From: Halobaculum gomorrense
GTDB taxonomy: Archaea > Halobacteriota > Halobacteria > Halobacteriales > Haloferacaceae
Assembly: GCF_900129775.1 (NCBI RefSeq)
Contig: NZ_FQWV01000007.1
Coordinates: forward strand, 124,001 to 188,000
Direction of reading: 5' to 3'
DNA: 64,000 nt
Each line of letters opens with the position of its first letter. Position 1 is the stretch's first letter. Positions 39,932 to 48,861 of the stretch are shown here, piece by piece. The position numbers and the translations under genes were made by a program. The notes under the pieces are model-generated. The model worked only from the letters and a program-made list of their open reading frames with translations. It made no database searches and was not told the origin of the DNA.

Positions 39932-40528
39932 TCAGTCGCGCAGCGGCACCCGCGCTGCGATCTCCTTGTACTCGCGCGTCCAGACGCCGAGCTCGTCGAC
40001 CGTCCAGCGCGCGCCGTCGATGTCGCGCTCGCGCAGGCGCGCGACCGCGGTCGCCGGATCTCCCGGCCCGTCCCACCCGCGGGCGAGCGTGACGTGCGGC
40101 GCGTAGTCCGCCTCCTCCAGCCCGGACACGGCGCCGAATTCCCGGACGAGTCGGTCGTGGAGCGCGCGAAGCGGGTCCGCGGCCGTCGCGTCGTCGGTCG
40201 CGACGCCCGCGGCGCCGCTCCGGTCGCCGGCGTCGCGGTCGCCCGGGGCGACCGCCTCGACCGCGAGGTAGACGACGGGCGCATCGCCGAGGGGCGGGTC
40301 CTCGAAGGCGCCGACGCCGGTCACGCGCACCTCGAACGGCGCGACGCCCCGGAGGACGGGGCGCAGTCGCTCGCGGATCCGGTGAAGGTCGTTCAGGTCG
40401 CGACCGTCGAGGCGCTTCACCACGAGCGTGTGCCGGTCGCGGATCGACGCGAAGTCGGCGAGGTCGGGCTCCAGTGAGGCAGCGAGCCGTTGGACCGCCC
40501 AGGGAACGGGGACGTTGACGCTGTACAC
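39932..40528 (-). CDS. 2H phosphoesterase, 2'-5' RNA ligase (LigT/ThpR) family
   Basis: 198 aa. Two-His phosphoesterase fold. The second motif is canonical, HVTLARGW at about 144-151 (HxTL). The first is RHTLVVKRL (His33), which has T directly after H and does not fit HxTx exactly. The family opens or forms 2',3'-cyclic phosphate and 2'-5' RNA bonds in vitro, with unclear physiological role. N-terminal MYSVNVPVPWAVQRLA is typical of haloarchaeal members. It ends 6 bp upstream of the small membrane protein, on the same strand. Confidence 0.82.
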   Translation of the reverse strand: MYSVNVPVPWAVQRLAASLEPDLADFASIRDRHTLVVKRLDGRDLNDLHRIRERLRPVLRGVAPFEVRVTGVGAFEDPPLGDAPVVYLAVEAVAPGDRDAGDRSGAAGVATDDATAADPLRALHDRLVREFGAVSGLEEADYAPHVTLARGWDGPGDPATAVARLRERDIDGARWTVDELGVWTREYKEIAARVPLRD

Positions 40529-40533
40529 GTCGC

Positions 40534-40716
40534 TCAGAGGTTGTCAGTCAGCCACAGCACGATGAGCACGACGATGACGACCCCGATGATCCCCTTCAGC
40601 GGTCCGGCGATCAGCCCCAGCGCGAACCCGAGCACGCCGGTGATGATCTCGACGACGAGCCAGACGATCACCAACACCAACACGATCTTCAGCAGATCCT
40701 CCACGTCGAGTTCCAT
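40534..40716 (-). CDS. Small haloarchaeal membrane protein (60 aa)
   Basis: Begins MELDVEDLLKIVLVLVIVWL, followed by a second hydrophobic segment (GIIGVVIVVLIVLWLTDNL), so two spans with a short loop containing Gly/Pro (AGPLKG). It resembles small two-span haloarchaeal families known from genomes only. The stop lies five bases before the 2H phosphoesterase start, so the two genes are probably cotranscribed. Function unknown. Confidence 0.8.
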   Translation of the reverse strand: MELDVEDLLKIVLVLVIVWLVVEIITGVLGFALGLIAGPLKGIIGVVIVVLIVLWLTDNL

Positions 40717-40777
40717 ACCACGCGTAGGTTCGGCGGCGACGAAAACCGTTTTGGGCACCCCGGCGGTGTGAGTGGGT

Positions 40778-42091
40778 ATGCGACGCTCCGCCGCCGCCAT
40801 CGCGCTGGCGCTTCTCCTCGCGATCGCCGGTCTCACTCCGGCGATCGCGGCCGCGACGGCGGCCGACGGGCCGTCTCCGACCGCCGCGGCGTCTCGGTCC
40901 GCCGACATCGTCGGGCCCGGTGACGACGCCGCGACACCGGCGGATCTCGGCGATGGATTCGCACAGACGGGCGACATCGCCGCGGACACCGTCATCCTCC
41001 GTGCGGAACTCGAGCCCGACGGCGACGCGCACTGGCGCATCGCCTACCGGATCAAGTTGAGCGACGAGAACACGACGGCGGCCTTTGAGAGCCTCCAGGC
41101 CGACATCCGCGCGAACACCTCGGCGTACGCCGAGCGCTTCGAGTCGCGGATGCAAACGACGGTCGCGGCCGCCGAGAACGCCACCGGCCGCGAGATGAGC
41201 CTCTCGAACGTCTCGGTCACCGCCCAGCGAAATCCGTTTCCGACCAGCACCGACTACGGCGTCGTCGCCTACAGCTTCGACTGGGAGAACTTCGCTGAGA
41301 CGCAGGGCAGGCGCGTCGTCGCCGGCGACGCGCTCGCCGGACTGTATCTCGACTCGGGAACCATCCTCACCTTCGCGTGGCCCGAGGAGTACGACGCCCG
41401 AACGGTGTCGCCGGCAGCCGACCAGCGGTCCGAGACCGCGGTGACGTGGCGCGGCGAACGCAACTTCGGGCCCGACCAGCCGTCGGTCACCATCGCGCCG
41501 GCGTCCGCGCTGCCGGTCCGTCCGGTCTACCTCGCGGGCGCCGCGGTGCTTCTGCTCGGCATCGCCGGCGCCGCCCTCCTCCGTCGCCGCGGCGACTTCC
41601 CGATCGAGACGGGCGACGGCACCGACGCCTCGATCGCAAGCAACGACGCGGCCACGGCGCCGATGGACAGCGCCGCGTCCGCGTCGGGATCGAACGCAGA
41701 CGGGGCGGGCACCGACACCGACGCGGACGCGACCACCGAAGCGAACGCGGAATCCGGAGCCGGCGCGTCGACCGCTGACGCCGGCGGGGTCGAGAGTACC
41801 GACGGGAGGGACGGTACGGACGCGGACACCGCCCCCCCGGAGGAACTCCTCAGCCCGCACGAGCGCGTGGTCCGCCTGGTGGAGGACAACGGCGGGCGGA
41901 TGAAGCAGGCGGACGTGACCGCGGCGCTCGACTGGAGCGCCGCCCGTACCAGTCAGGTCGTCGGAGACCTCCGGGACGACGGAGACATCGAGAGCTTCCG
42001 ACTGGGCCGCGAGAACGTCCTTCGGCTCCCCGAGGCCGACGACGAACCCCACCCCGGGGACATCGATCGCGGCGACGGATCGGAGGAGTGA
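40778..42091 (+). CDS. Membrane-anchored winged-helix regulator with extracellular domain
   Basis: 437 aa. Signal-like N-terminus (AIALALLLAIAGLTPAIAAA), an exported beta-rich domain to about residue 245 (ILRAELEPDGDAHWRIAYRI, YGVVAYSFDWENF), one membrane span (VYLAGAAVLLLGIAGAALL) near 250, a long Asp/Ala/Thr-rich linker, and a cytoplasmic winged helix at about 360-420 (LLSPHERVVRLVEDNGGRMK, DWSAARTSQVVGDLRDDGDI). This is the layout of haloarchaeal one-component membrane regulators. The ATG at 40778 gives the signal peptide directly. Targets unknown. Confidence 0.85.
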   Translation: MRRSAAAIALALLLAIAGLTPAIAAATAADGPSPTAAASRSADIVGPGDDAATPADLGDGFAQTGDIAADTVILRAELEPDGDAHWRIAYRIKLSDENTTAAFESLQADIRANTSAYAERFESRMQTTVAAAENATGREMSLSNVSVTAQRNPFPTSTDYGVVAYSFDWENFAETQGRRVVAGDALAGLYLDSGTILTFAWPEEYDARTVSPAADQRSETAVTWRGERNFGPDQPSVTIAPASALPVRPVYLAGAAVLLLGIAGAALLRRRGDFPIETGDGTDASIASNDAATAPMDSAASASGSNADGAGTDTDADATTEANAESGAGASTADAGGVESTDGRDGTDADTAPPEELLSPHERVVRLVEDNGGRMKQADVTAALDWSAARTSQVVGDLRDDGDIESFRLGRENVLRLPEADDEPHPGDIDRGDGSEE

Positions 42092-42226
42092 GGCCCGCCG
42101 AATCGGCGAGAGACGGACGGACCGTTGACAGATCGAACGACAGCGGCAACTTAACGTCGCTTAACCGGACTGAATCCGACGAGAGGGAGTCGACGGTATT
42201 AGTGGGTGGGTCACCTTATTCCAGCT

Positions 42227-43363
42227 ATGAGTCGGACGACCGTGCTCCTGATGGTAGCGGTGCTCGTCGTGGCGGGGGGTCCCGCGACGGCCGCGTTCGC
42301 CCAGGAGTCGTCGGGAGAGCAACCGGGGGTGACGTTCGCCGGCGTCGTTGGAGTGCAGGGCGCGGAAGTCGAGGGCGAGGTCGCTGAGCGCGCGCTCAAC
42401 CGTCGCTTCGCCGCCGCGGAGACGAACGCTTCGAAGGCGGCGATCGTCGCTGGGCAGACCGAGGACGCCCGCGAGCAGTTGGCGGTGCTCCGCGAGCGTC
42501 GCGAGACGCTACGGGAGCGCTACGAATCGGGCGAGATCACTCGCGGCGAGTACCGCTCGAAGCTCGCGCGCTTCGCCGCACAGCTGCGGACGCTCGAACG
42601 GCGCCTCAACATCACCGCCGCGGTCGCCGAGGATCTCCCGGCTGCGGCGCTCCGCGAGCGCGGCGTCACCACCTCGGGGATAGTCGAGTTACGCCAGAAC
42701 GCCTCCAAGATGGGCGGCGGCGAGGTCGCGGAGGCTGCGCGCGAAATCGGTGGGAAGGGGACGGGTACGGGGCTCACCGGTGACCCCGGCCCGCCGGAGG
42801 ATCGCGAGAACGCGTCCGCCGGCGACCGCGGCGAGGCGGACGAGCGCGGTGAGGCCGCAGACGGCCGCAACGAGCGTGGCGAGGGAAACGCCAACTCGTC
42901 GGCGTCGGCCGGTGAGGGCGCCGCCGGCGACCGCACGGCCTCCAACCGGAGCGCCGGCGCCGGCGCGAGCGGAACGCGCGGCTCGGGGGCCACCACTGAC
43001 GACGGCGTCGAGACTGAAAATCGAACCGCGGGCGGCGGGACCGACGAGAACGGGTCGTCCGCCGCGGGAAGCGACGACAGCCGCGGCGACGACGCCGGAC
43101 GCAACGGCGGCGACCGCGGTACCGGTGCCGCCGATGGCGGTGACGGCCGCGGTACCGGTGCCGCCGATGGCGGTGACGGCCGCGGTACCGGTGCCGCCGA
43201 TGGCGGTGACGGCCGCGGTACCGGTGCCGCCGCCGGCGAGAACGGCACCGGTGACGACGCCGACGGTTCGAGCGACGACACGTCCGACGACGCCACCGCG
43301 ACCGAGTCGGACACGCCCCGACTGACGGGCGATTCGATCCGGGCACCGGCGTGGAGTCGGTAA
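42227..43363 (+). CDS. Secreted, repeat-rich protein with coiled-coil domain
   Basis: 378 aa. Signal peptide at 1-25 (TVLLMVAVLVVAGGPATAAF). The mature N-terminal 150 residues are helical (EDAREQLAVLRERRETLRER, FAAQLRTLERRLNI). From about residue 180 it is a disordered Gly/Asp/Ala/Arg/Ser-rich region with an 11-residue unit GTGAADGGDGR repeated three times and a partial fourth. No anchor is visible at the C-terminus, so it is probably released or non-covalently bound. The preceding gene is a membrane regulator with an exported domain. Function unknown. Confidence 0.78.
   Translation: MSRTTVLLMVAVLVVAGGPATAAFAQESSGEQPGVTFAGVVGVQGAEVEGEVAERALNRRFAAAETNASKAAIVAGQTEDAREQLAVLRERRETLRERYESGEITRGEYRSKLARFAAQLRTLERRLNITAAVAEDLPAAALRERGVTTSGIVELRQNASKMGGGEVAEAAREIGGKGTGTGLTGDPGPPEDRENASAGDRGEADERGEAADGRNERGEGNANSSASAGEGAAGDRTASNRSAGAGASGTRGSGATTDDGVETENRTAGGGTDENGSSAAGSDDSRGDDAGRNGGDRGTGAADGGDGRGTGAADGGDGRGTGAADGGDGRGTGAAAGENGTGDDADGSSDDTSDDATATESDTPRLTGDSIRAPAWSR
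43115..43231 (+). repeat. 33-bp tandem repeat, 3.5 copies, in the secreted protein gene
   Basis: Copies at 43115-43147, 43148-43180 and 43181-43213 are identical, and a fourth copy is partial (43214-43231). Unit length is a multiple of three, so copy-number change keeps the frame and varies the length of the disordered tail. The identity of all copies at the DNA level suggests recent expansion. Confidence 0.95.
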
Positions 43364-43507
43364 CGCATCGGCGCGCGCGACCGTGTGCCGCTCGCCGCCC
43401 CCTGTTCCCGGTCAGGCTGGTGCGTCCGCGGGGCGGTCGGGTCGTTCCCCCCGTCGTCGGCCGGTTCCCGCGAAACCTGTAAGTAGCGTGTCGTCCAATC
43501 GATCGTT

Positions 43508-44659
43508 ATGGACAACGCCGGCAGGCGGTTCTTCCGCTCGTTGGGGCGCCTGAGCGCCGGCGACTTCGGGCTGTCCGACCTCTTCCCCGACAGCGGCCGT
43601 CGCCGGTTCGCGCTGGGCGCGCTGGTGGCGCTGGCCGCGTGGGCGTTGCTCCCGATGGAGTACGCACTCGCCGGCACGCTCCTGGTGTTCGCGCTGGCGA
43701 CGCTCGTCTCCGGTGTCGAGATCGTGCAGGCGTACGAGAAGCGCGCGCTCACGGTGTTCGGTGCTAATTGGGGCCTGCTCGATCCCGGTCTCCACCTGAT
43801 CCCCCCGTTCGTCTCGCGAACCTACCCCTTCGACACCCGCGTCGAGACCATCGACGTGCCGACGCAGGAGGCGATCACCGAGGACAACTCGCCCGTCGTC
43901 GCAGACGCGGTCGTGTACGTGCGCGTCGTCGACGCCGAGCGGGCGTTCCTCCGGGTCGACGACTACCGCCGCGCGACCGCCCTGCTGGCGCAGACGACCC
44001 TCAGAGCGGCTATCGGCGACATGGAACTCGACGAGACGCTGAGCCGCCGCGATGAGATCAACCGCCGCATCCGCGAGGGGCTGCAGGGACCGACCGACGA
44101 CTGGGGCGTGAACGTCGAGCTGGTCGAGGTGCAGGAGGTGCTCCCGACCCGCGGCGTCCTCGACGCGATGGAAGAGCAGACCTCCGCCGAGCGCCGCCGG
44201 CGCGCGATGATCCTCGAAGCGCAGGGGAAGCGGCGGTCGGCCGTCGAGGCCGCCGAGGGCGACCGCGCGGCGAACGTCCTCTCGGCGCAGGGGAAGAAGG
44301 TCGCGAGCGTCCTCGAGGCGCAGGGCGACGCGGTCTCGACGGTGCTGCGGGCGCGAGCGGCCGAGTCGATGGGCGAGCGCGCCATCGTCGACAAGGGGAT
44401 GGAGACGCTCGCGGCCATCGGACAGGGAGCGTCCACCACCTTCGTGATCCCGCAGGAGCTGACGAGCCTGCTCGGTCGCTACGGCGAACGGCTCTCGGGG
44501 TCGGACGTGCGGGACTCGGCGGCGCTGGACTCCCTGTCGCTCGACGACGACGACCGGGAGCTGCTCGGGCTGGACGCCGTCGCCGAGCTGCTCGACTCGG
44601 AGGCCGAGACCGGCGCGGAGGCGGCCCCCGAGTGGGAGTCGACCTACGAGGCGGAGTGA
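43508..44659 (+). CDS. SPFH/Band 7 (prohibitin/stomatin-like) membrane protein
   Basis: 383 aa. N-terminal hydrophobic hairpin at about 33-70 (ALGALVALAAWALLPM, GTLLVFALATLVSGV), then the SPFH domain: EKRALTVFGANWGLLDPGLH, PTQEAITEDNSPVVADAVVY and FLRVDDYRRATALLAQTTLR. A long helical coiled-coil part follows (ERRRRAMILEAQGKRRSAVE, AQGKKVASVLEAQGD). Such proteins assemble ring scaffolds in membranes and associate with proteases of the NfeD/HflKC type, none of which is adjacent. The acidic C-tail starts near 345. Confidence 0.9.
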   Translation: MDNAGRRFFRSLGRLSAGDFGLSDLFPDSGRRRFALGALVALAAWALLPMEYALAGTLLVFALATLVSGVEIVQAYEKRALTVFGANWGLLDPGLHLIPPFVSRTYPFDTRVETIDVPTQEAITEDNSPVVADAVVYVRVVDAERAFLRVDDYRRATALLAQTTLRAAIGDMELDETLSRRDEINRRIREGLQGPTDDWGVNVELVEVQEVLPTRGVLDAMEEQTSAERRRRAMILEAQGKRRSAVEAAEGDRAANVLSAQGKKVASVLEAQGDAVSTVLRARAAESMGERAIVDKGMETLAAIGQGASTTFVIPQELTSLLGRYGERLSGSDVRDSAALDSLSLDDDDRELLGLDAVAELLDSEAETGAEAAPEWESTYEAE

Positions 44660-44770
44660 CGCGGGCGGGAGAGGCCCCCGGCTGCCCGCGCCCGTTCGCG
44701 CCCGCGGCGGCGACCCGATCGGCCCACCAGCCGCGCCGCTTAACCGGCTCTGTCGTGTACCGAAGCGCCA

Positions 44771-45982
44771 ATGAGCGAGACACGCGACACGCGGGAGTTC
44801 TGCCCGCGCTGCGGCGACTCGGTTCCGGAGCGCGAGGAGCCGCTCCCCGGCGAGCCGCGCGAGCGCGACCGCGTGCTCTGTGACGCCTGTTACTTCGAGG
44901 ACTTCGAGCTGGTCGATGCGCCCGAGCGCGTCGAGGTAACCGTCTGTTCGCACTGCGGCGCGGTCCACCACGGCAACCGCTGGGTCGACGTGGGCGCGCG
45001 CGACTACACCGACGTGGCCGTCGACGAGGTGTCGGAGGCGCTGGCGGTGCACCTGAAGGCCGACCAGATCCAGTGGGGCGTCGAGCCCGAGCAGGTCGAC
45101 CAGAACACGATCCGGATGCACTGCACGTTCGCGGGCGTCGTCCGCGACACCCACGTCGAGGAGACGGTTGTCGTCCCGGTGAAGATCAGCCGCGGCACCT
45201 GCGACCGCTGCGGGCGCATCTCCGGCGGGAGCTACGCCGCGGAGGTGCAGATCCGCGGCCGCGACCGCGTCCCCGAGCAGGCCGAGCAGGAACGGGCCGT
45301 CGAGATCGCCGAGTCGCTCGTCGCAGAGCGCGAGGCCGACGGCGACCGCGAGTCGTTCGTCACCGAGGTGACAGACCAGCCAGAGGGCAAGACCGTGAAG
45401 CTCTCGACCAACAAACTCGGCAAGGCTGTCGCCACCCAGATCACCGAGGAACTCGGCGGGAGCCACTCGGAGGCGCCGACGCTCGTCACCGAGGACGGCG
45501 ACGGCAACGAGGTGTACCGCGTCACCTTCGCGGTCCGCCTGCCGAAGTTCCGCCCCGGCGACGTGATCGACCCGGACGACGACGAGGGGCCGGTGCTCGT
45601 GCGCTCGGTCCGCGGGAACCTGAAGGGCGTCCGTCTCGCCACCGGCGAGCCCTACGAGGCCGGATTCGAGGAGGGCGAGACGCCAGACGCCGAGACGGTC
45701 GGACACGTCGACGACGCCGTCGAGACGACCGTCGTCACCGTCGAGGACGACAACGCGGTGCAGGTGCTCGACCCCGAGACGTACGAGGCCGTGACGGTCG
45801 CCCGGCCCTCCGGCGTCGCCGACGACGCCGCGACCGTAGACGCCGTGAAGACCGACGCTGGCCTGTTCGTGATCCCGCCGACGGAGGACGCGGACGGGGC
45901 GGACCGGGCGGACCGGGCGGACGGGGCGGACGTGGCGGACGTGGCGGACGACGAGGTCGCCGACGGCGGCGACGACGCGTAG
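44771..45982 (+). CDS. nmd3: NMD3-family protein
   Basis: 403 aa archaeal NMD3, homologue of the eukaryotic 60S export adaptor; in archaea probably a ribosome maturation factor. N-terminal zinc fingers: FCPRCGDSV and LCDACYFEDF, then VCSHCGAVHHGNRW, with a fourth CxxC at TCDRCGRISGG. The eIF5A/OB-like domain with FRPGDVIDPDDDEGPVLVRS follows. The C-terminus is an ADGADRADRA repeat of GCGGAC units (about 45894-45950), likely disordered. A TATA-like element is not obvious. Confidence 0.92.
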   Translation: MSETRDTREFCPRCGDSVPEREEPLPGEPRERDRVLCDACYFEDFELVDAPERVEVTVCSHCGAVHHGNRWVDVGARDYTDVAVDEVSEALAVHLKADQIQWGVEPEQVDQNTIRMHCTFAGVVRDTHVEETVVVPVKISRGTCDRCGRISGGSYAAEVQIRGRDRVPEQAEQERAVEIAESLVAEREADGDRESFVTEVTDQPEGKTVKLSTNKLGKAVATQITEELGGSHSEAPTLVTEDGDGNEVYRVTFAVRLPKFRPGDVIDPDDDEGPVLVRSVRGNLKGVRLATGEPYEAGFEEGETPDAETVGHVDDAVETTVVTVEDDNAVQVLDPETYEAVTVARPSGVADDAATVDAVKTDAGLFVIPPTEDADGADRADRADGADVADVADDEVADGGDDA

Positions 45983-46035
45983 GCGACGATCACCTCGCCC
46001 CGAACGTTTTCTCCCCCGACCGCGTCGCCTCCGAC

Positions 46036-46503
46036 GTGCACCGACGCGCCCTCCTCTCCGCGCTGGCGACCCTCCCGGCGGCGACGACCGCCGGTTGCGG
46101 GTTCCGTCTCTCGGGACCGATCGCACGTCGGTCGTTCGAGATCTGCGACGCCGACGGCGAGTGTGCCGAGAAGGTCCCCGACGCCGGCGGCGACCCGGTG
46201 GTCGAACGACACCCCGACGAGCGACGGATCGTGGTCTACGGGTTCATGTACGTCGGGTCGGGGTCGTGCGACCGGGCGGTCCTCGATTCGGCCCACGTCG
46301 CAAACGACACGCTCGTCGTGCGCGTCGGCGTCGAGAGTCGGGGGGCGTTCGGCTTCGGCGTCGCTCCGACCCTCGGCTGTACCGCGGACATGAGCGCCGA
46401 CCGCTACCGCGCGACCGTCCGCTTTCGGTCGTCGCTTCCGGCGGACGTGACGGTGATCGAGGACGCGGCCTACGACCCGGAATCGACACCGGGCGGGGAG
46501 TGA
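46036..46503 (+). CDS. Small predicted lipoprotein, unknown function
   Basis: 155 aa from GTG 46036. Starts VHRRALLSALATLPAATTAGCGF: basic N-terminus, hydrophobic core and a lipobox TAGC at about 18-21, so Cys21 is a probable lipid-modified residue. The mature part has further cysteines in FEICDADGEC and SGSCDRAVLD, and a beta-rich C-terminus (VGVESRGAFGFGVAPTLGC). No family recognised. Preceded by NMD3 with 53 bp between. Confidence 0.72.
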   Translation: MHRRALLSALATLPAATTAGCGFRLSGPIARRSFEICDADGECAEKVPDAGGDPVVERHPDERRIVVYGFMYVGSGSCDRAVLDSAHVANDTLVVRVGVESRGAFGFGVAPTLGCTADMSADRYRATVRFRSSLPADVTVIEDAAYDPESTPGGE

Positions 46504-46522
46504 ACGAGGCGACGGGCCGAAC

Positions 46523-46708
46523 TCAGTCGGCGTTCGCGGGCGACGGCCCCGTCGCGTCGGCCGTCGGGGTCGCCGTCTCGACGCCGCGCCGGGCACAGAT
46601 CGCGGCGAATCGGTCCTCGGCGCCGCCGGCCTTCCGGGCGGCCTGCGTTCGTGTGAGCGTTCCTGCGGCGAACAGCGTCAGCGTCGCCTCGATGCCGTGC
46701 GTGGTCAT
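46523..46708 (-). CDS. Small HTH-like haloarchaeal protein (61 aa)
   Basis: Reads MTTHGIEATLTLFAAGTLTR followed by TQAARKAGGAEDRFAAICAR and a hydrophilic tail. The alternation TLFAAGTLTRTQAARKAGG resembles an HTH (helix, turn, helix), as in small haloarchaeal DNA-binding candidates, and the AT-rich upstream spacer (46709-46835) suggests its own promoter. ATG at 46708 is chosen over a TTG-like extension. Function unknown. Confidence 0.7.
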   Translation of the reverse strand: MTTHGIEATLTLFAAGTLTRTQAARKAGGAEDRFAAICARRGVETATPTADATGPSPANAD

Positions 46709-46835
46709 ACCCGGCTTCAGTGCAAGGGAATACACAATCCTTCGTGAGATAATATGTCACGGAAGATCCGGCGACGCGGCGCTCGCGGCTCACGTGATAT
46801 ACGGTCGTACCTCGATTCCGGCCAGTCCTGAAGGA

Positions 46836-48758
46836 CTATTCCCCCCACACGTCCGACAGCGGGTGGTCCGCCATCGGGTCGTCGTCGTCGCCGTCACCCG
46901 CTCGACCGTCGCCCGAGCGCGTCCGCGACGACCGCGACGACCGCGACGATCCCGACGAACCGGAGGGCCGCGAGGCGGTCGAAGCGGTCGAGGAGGCCGA
47001 TCCGGCGCCCGGCGAGGGCGACCCCGACGACGACCCGCCCCCGGAGCGCCGCCGGCCGATGCCGTGGCCCGCGCCGGAACTGGGGCCCGGGTCGGCGGCC
47101 ATCCCGGCCATCGCCGCGTCGGGGTCGAACTCGGGCAGGTCGGGGGTCGACATCCGGTCGATCTGATCGCGGAACCACGGCGGGGTGTCGGCCTCGGCGC
47201 GGTCGAACAGGTCCAGCAGGCTCGAATCCGCGAGGTAGGTGGCGCCGTGGTCGTCGGGCGCGCGGACGACCCGACCGCACGCCTGAATGACGGTGCGGAG
47301 GGCGGCGCGGTGGTACCACGGCCACTGGCCGTCCTCCAGTCTGGCGGCGACGCGGGAGTCGCCGGTGTTGAGGTACGGCGCCTTACACAGCACCTGCCAG
47401 CGGCACAGGTCCCCGTGCAAGTCGAGCGCCTCCTCCATCTTCACGGAGACGAACACCTCGGGGTCGTCGCTGGCTTTCCACGCCTCCAGTTGGGCGTCGC
47501 GGTCGTCGCTGTCGTGGCGGCGGACGCGCGCGCCGACCCCGAACTGGTCGAACCGCTCGGCGAGCTGCCGCGCGATGGCGTAGCTGTGGGCGTGGACCAG
47601 TCCCTTCTCGTCGGGGTGGCGCGCCATCAGCCGCAGGCACAGCCGTGCGACCTTCGGGAGCGTCTCCTCGCGGTGTTCGTACGTCATTTTCCCCTGCGTC
47701 GTATCGAACAGCGGCCGGTGCTCGACGGGGAAGGTGTGCTCCACGTCGACGAGTGCGACCTCCTCGGGGTTGAGCCCGACGCCGCGGCAGAACGACTCCT
47801 TGCTCAGGATGGTCGCCGAGAGTAGGGCGAAGCGATTACCGCGGTCCCAGACGGTGTGTTTGAGGTACTTCTCGGGGTCCAGGGGCTTGATCGTCAGCGT
47901 GCCCCCCTCGCCGTCGGGCTGGTCGACGACCCACGTCGTCGCCGACTCTGTGTCGCGGTAGTCCTCGAGGAACCACTTCAGCTCCGAGATGACCTCCTGG
48001 AGCCGGTCGCGACGGGCGGCCTCCTCGGGCGTCAGATCGCCCTTCGCCAGCAGTTCGTCCTTCTCGTCCGAGCAGACGCCGAGCAGCGCCTTCGCGAAGC
48101 GCGCGGTGCGCTCCAGCGGCCCGACCTCGTCGTTGTGGATGTCCGGCACGCCCACGTCGTCCCACACGGGGACGGTCTCGGGCGACAATTCGATGGTCGC
48201 GTACATCTCCGCCCACTCCGCGAGGCCGTGCGCCTCGTCGACGACGACCACGTCCCGCTTCCGAAAAACGTCCGAGCCGGCGGTCTGCATGAAGTACGCC
48301 AGCGTCATCGCCGCGATGGGCCGGTTTGAGGCGATGGCCCGGTCGGAGTAGTACGGACAGCGGTGCTGCACCGAGCAGTCGTAGCCGCGCTGGCGGGCAC
48401 ACGGAGCGCGGTTGACCGGCGTGTCCTCCTCACCGGGGAGGATGCAGGTGTAGTTGGACTTCCCGCGGATGACGCTCAGGTCGTCGAGCAGGTCGTCCGC
48501 GGCCACGTCGTCCAGTTGGGACACCTGCGGGGTGGTGTAGTACGCGCCCGTCGCCTCCGACGGGCTCGCCTCCTCGACGCTGCGGGCCGCGCCCGCGATG
48601 GCGCGCGCGAGCAGGGACTTCCCGCTGCCGGTGGGCGCGCGCACGAGCACGACGCGGTTGCCGGCGGCGAACGCGTCCGCGATGTCCGCCAGCGCCCGCT
48701 CTTGGGCGCCGCGGAAGGAGGGGGCGGGGAACTCGGCGACGATCCGGTCGGGGTCCAC
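46836..48758 (-). CDS. Iron-sulfur DNA helicase, XPD/Rad3-DinG family
   Basis: 640 aa superfamily 2 helicase. Walker A APTGSGKS at 41-48, DEAH box at 174-177 (VVVDEAHGLAEWAE), C-terminal VKMEEALDLHGDL and Q/R motif VIQACGRVVRAPDDHG near 503. Four cysteines C105, C120, C128 and C134 between Walker A and DEAH form the [4Fe-4S] site of the XPD/Rad3 class. The last 90 residues (from about 560) are a Ser/Gly/Arg-rich disordered tail unusual for the family. GTG start at 48758. Likely in DNA repair; exact type not fixed. Confidence 0.9.
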   Translation of the reverse strand: MDPDRIVAEFPAPSFRGAQERALADIADAFAAGNRVVLVRAPTGSGKSLLARAIAGAARSVEEASPSEATGAYYTTPQVSQLDDVAADDLLDDLSVIRGKSNYTCILPGEEDTPVNRAPCARQRGYDCSVQHRCPYYSDRAIASNRPIAAMTLAYFMQTAGSDVFRKRDVVVVDEAHGLAEWAEMYATIELSPETVPVWDDVGVPDIHNDEVGPLERTARFAKALLGVCSDEKDELLAKGDLTPEEAARRDRLQEVISELKWFLEDYRDTESATTWVVDQPDGEGGTLTIKPLDPEKYLKHTVWDRGNRFALLSATILSKESFCRGVGLNPEEVALVDVEHTFPVEHRPLFDTTQGKMTYEHREETLPKVARLCLRLMARHPDEKGLVHAHSYAIARQLAERFDQFGVGARVRRHDSDDRDAQLEAWKASDDPEVFVSVKMEEALDLHGDLCRWQVLCKAPYLNTGDSRVAARLEDGQWPWYHRAALRTVIQACGRVVRAPDDHGATYLADSSLLDLFDRAEADTPPWFRDQIDRMSTPDLPEFDPDAAMAGMAADPGPSSGAGHGIGRRRSGGGSSSGSPSPGAGSASSTASTASRPSGSSGSSRSSRSSRTRSGDGRAGDGDDDDPMADHPLSDVWGE

Positions 48759-48861
48759 GGTCGTCAGACCGAATCGGCGGCCGGCGGGTAAGCGTGTCGG
48801 ATGGTGACACCGTGGCGATCCGGCGACGATCGCGACCCGAGTGGCGCGCGGGTGGAGGCGG

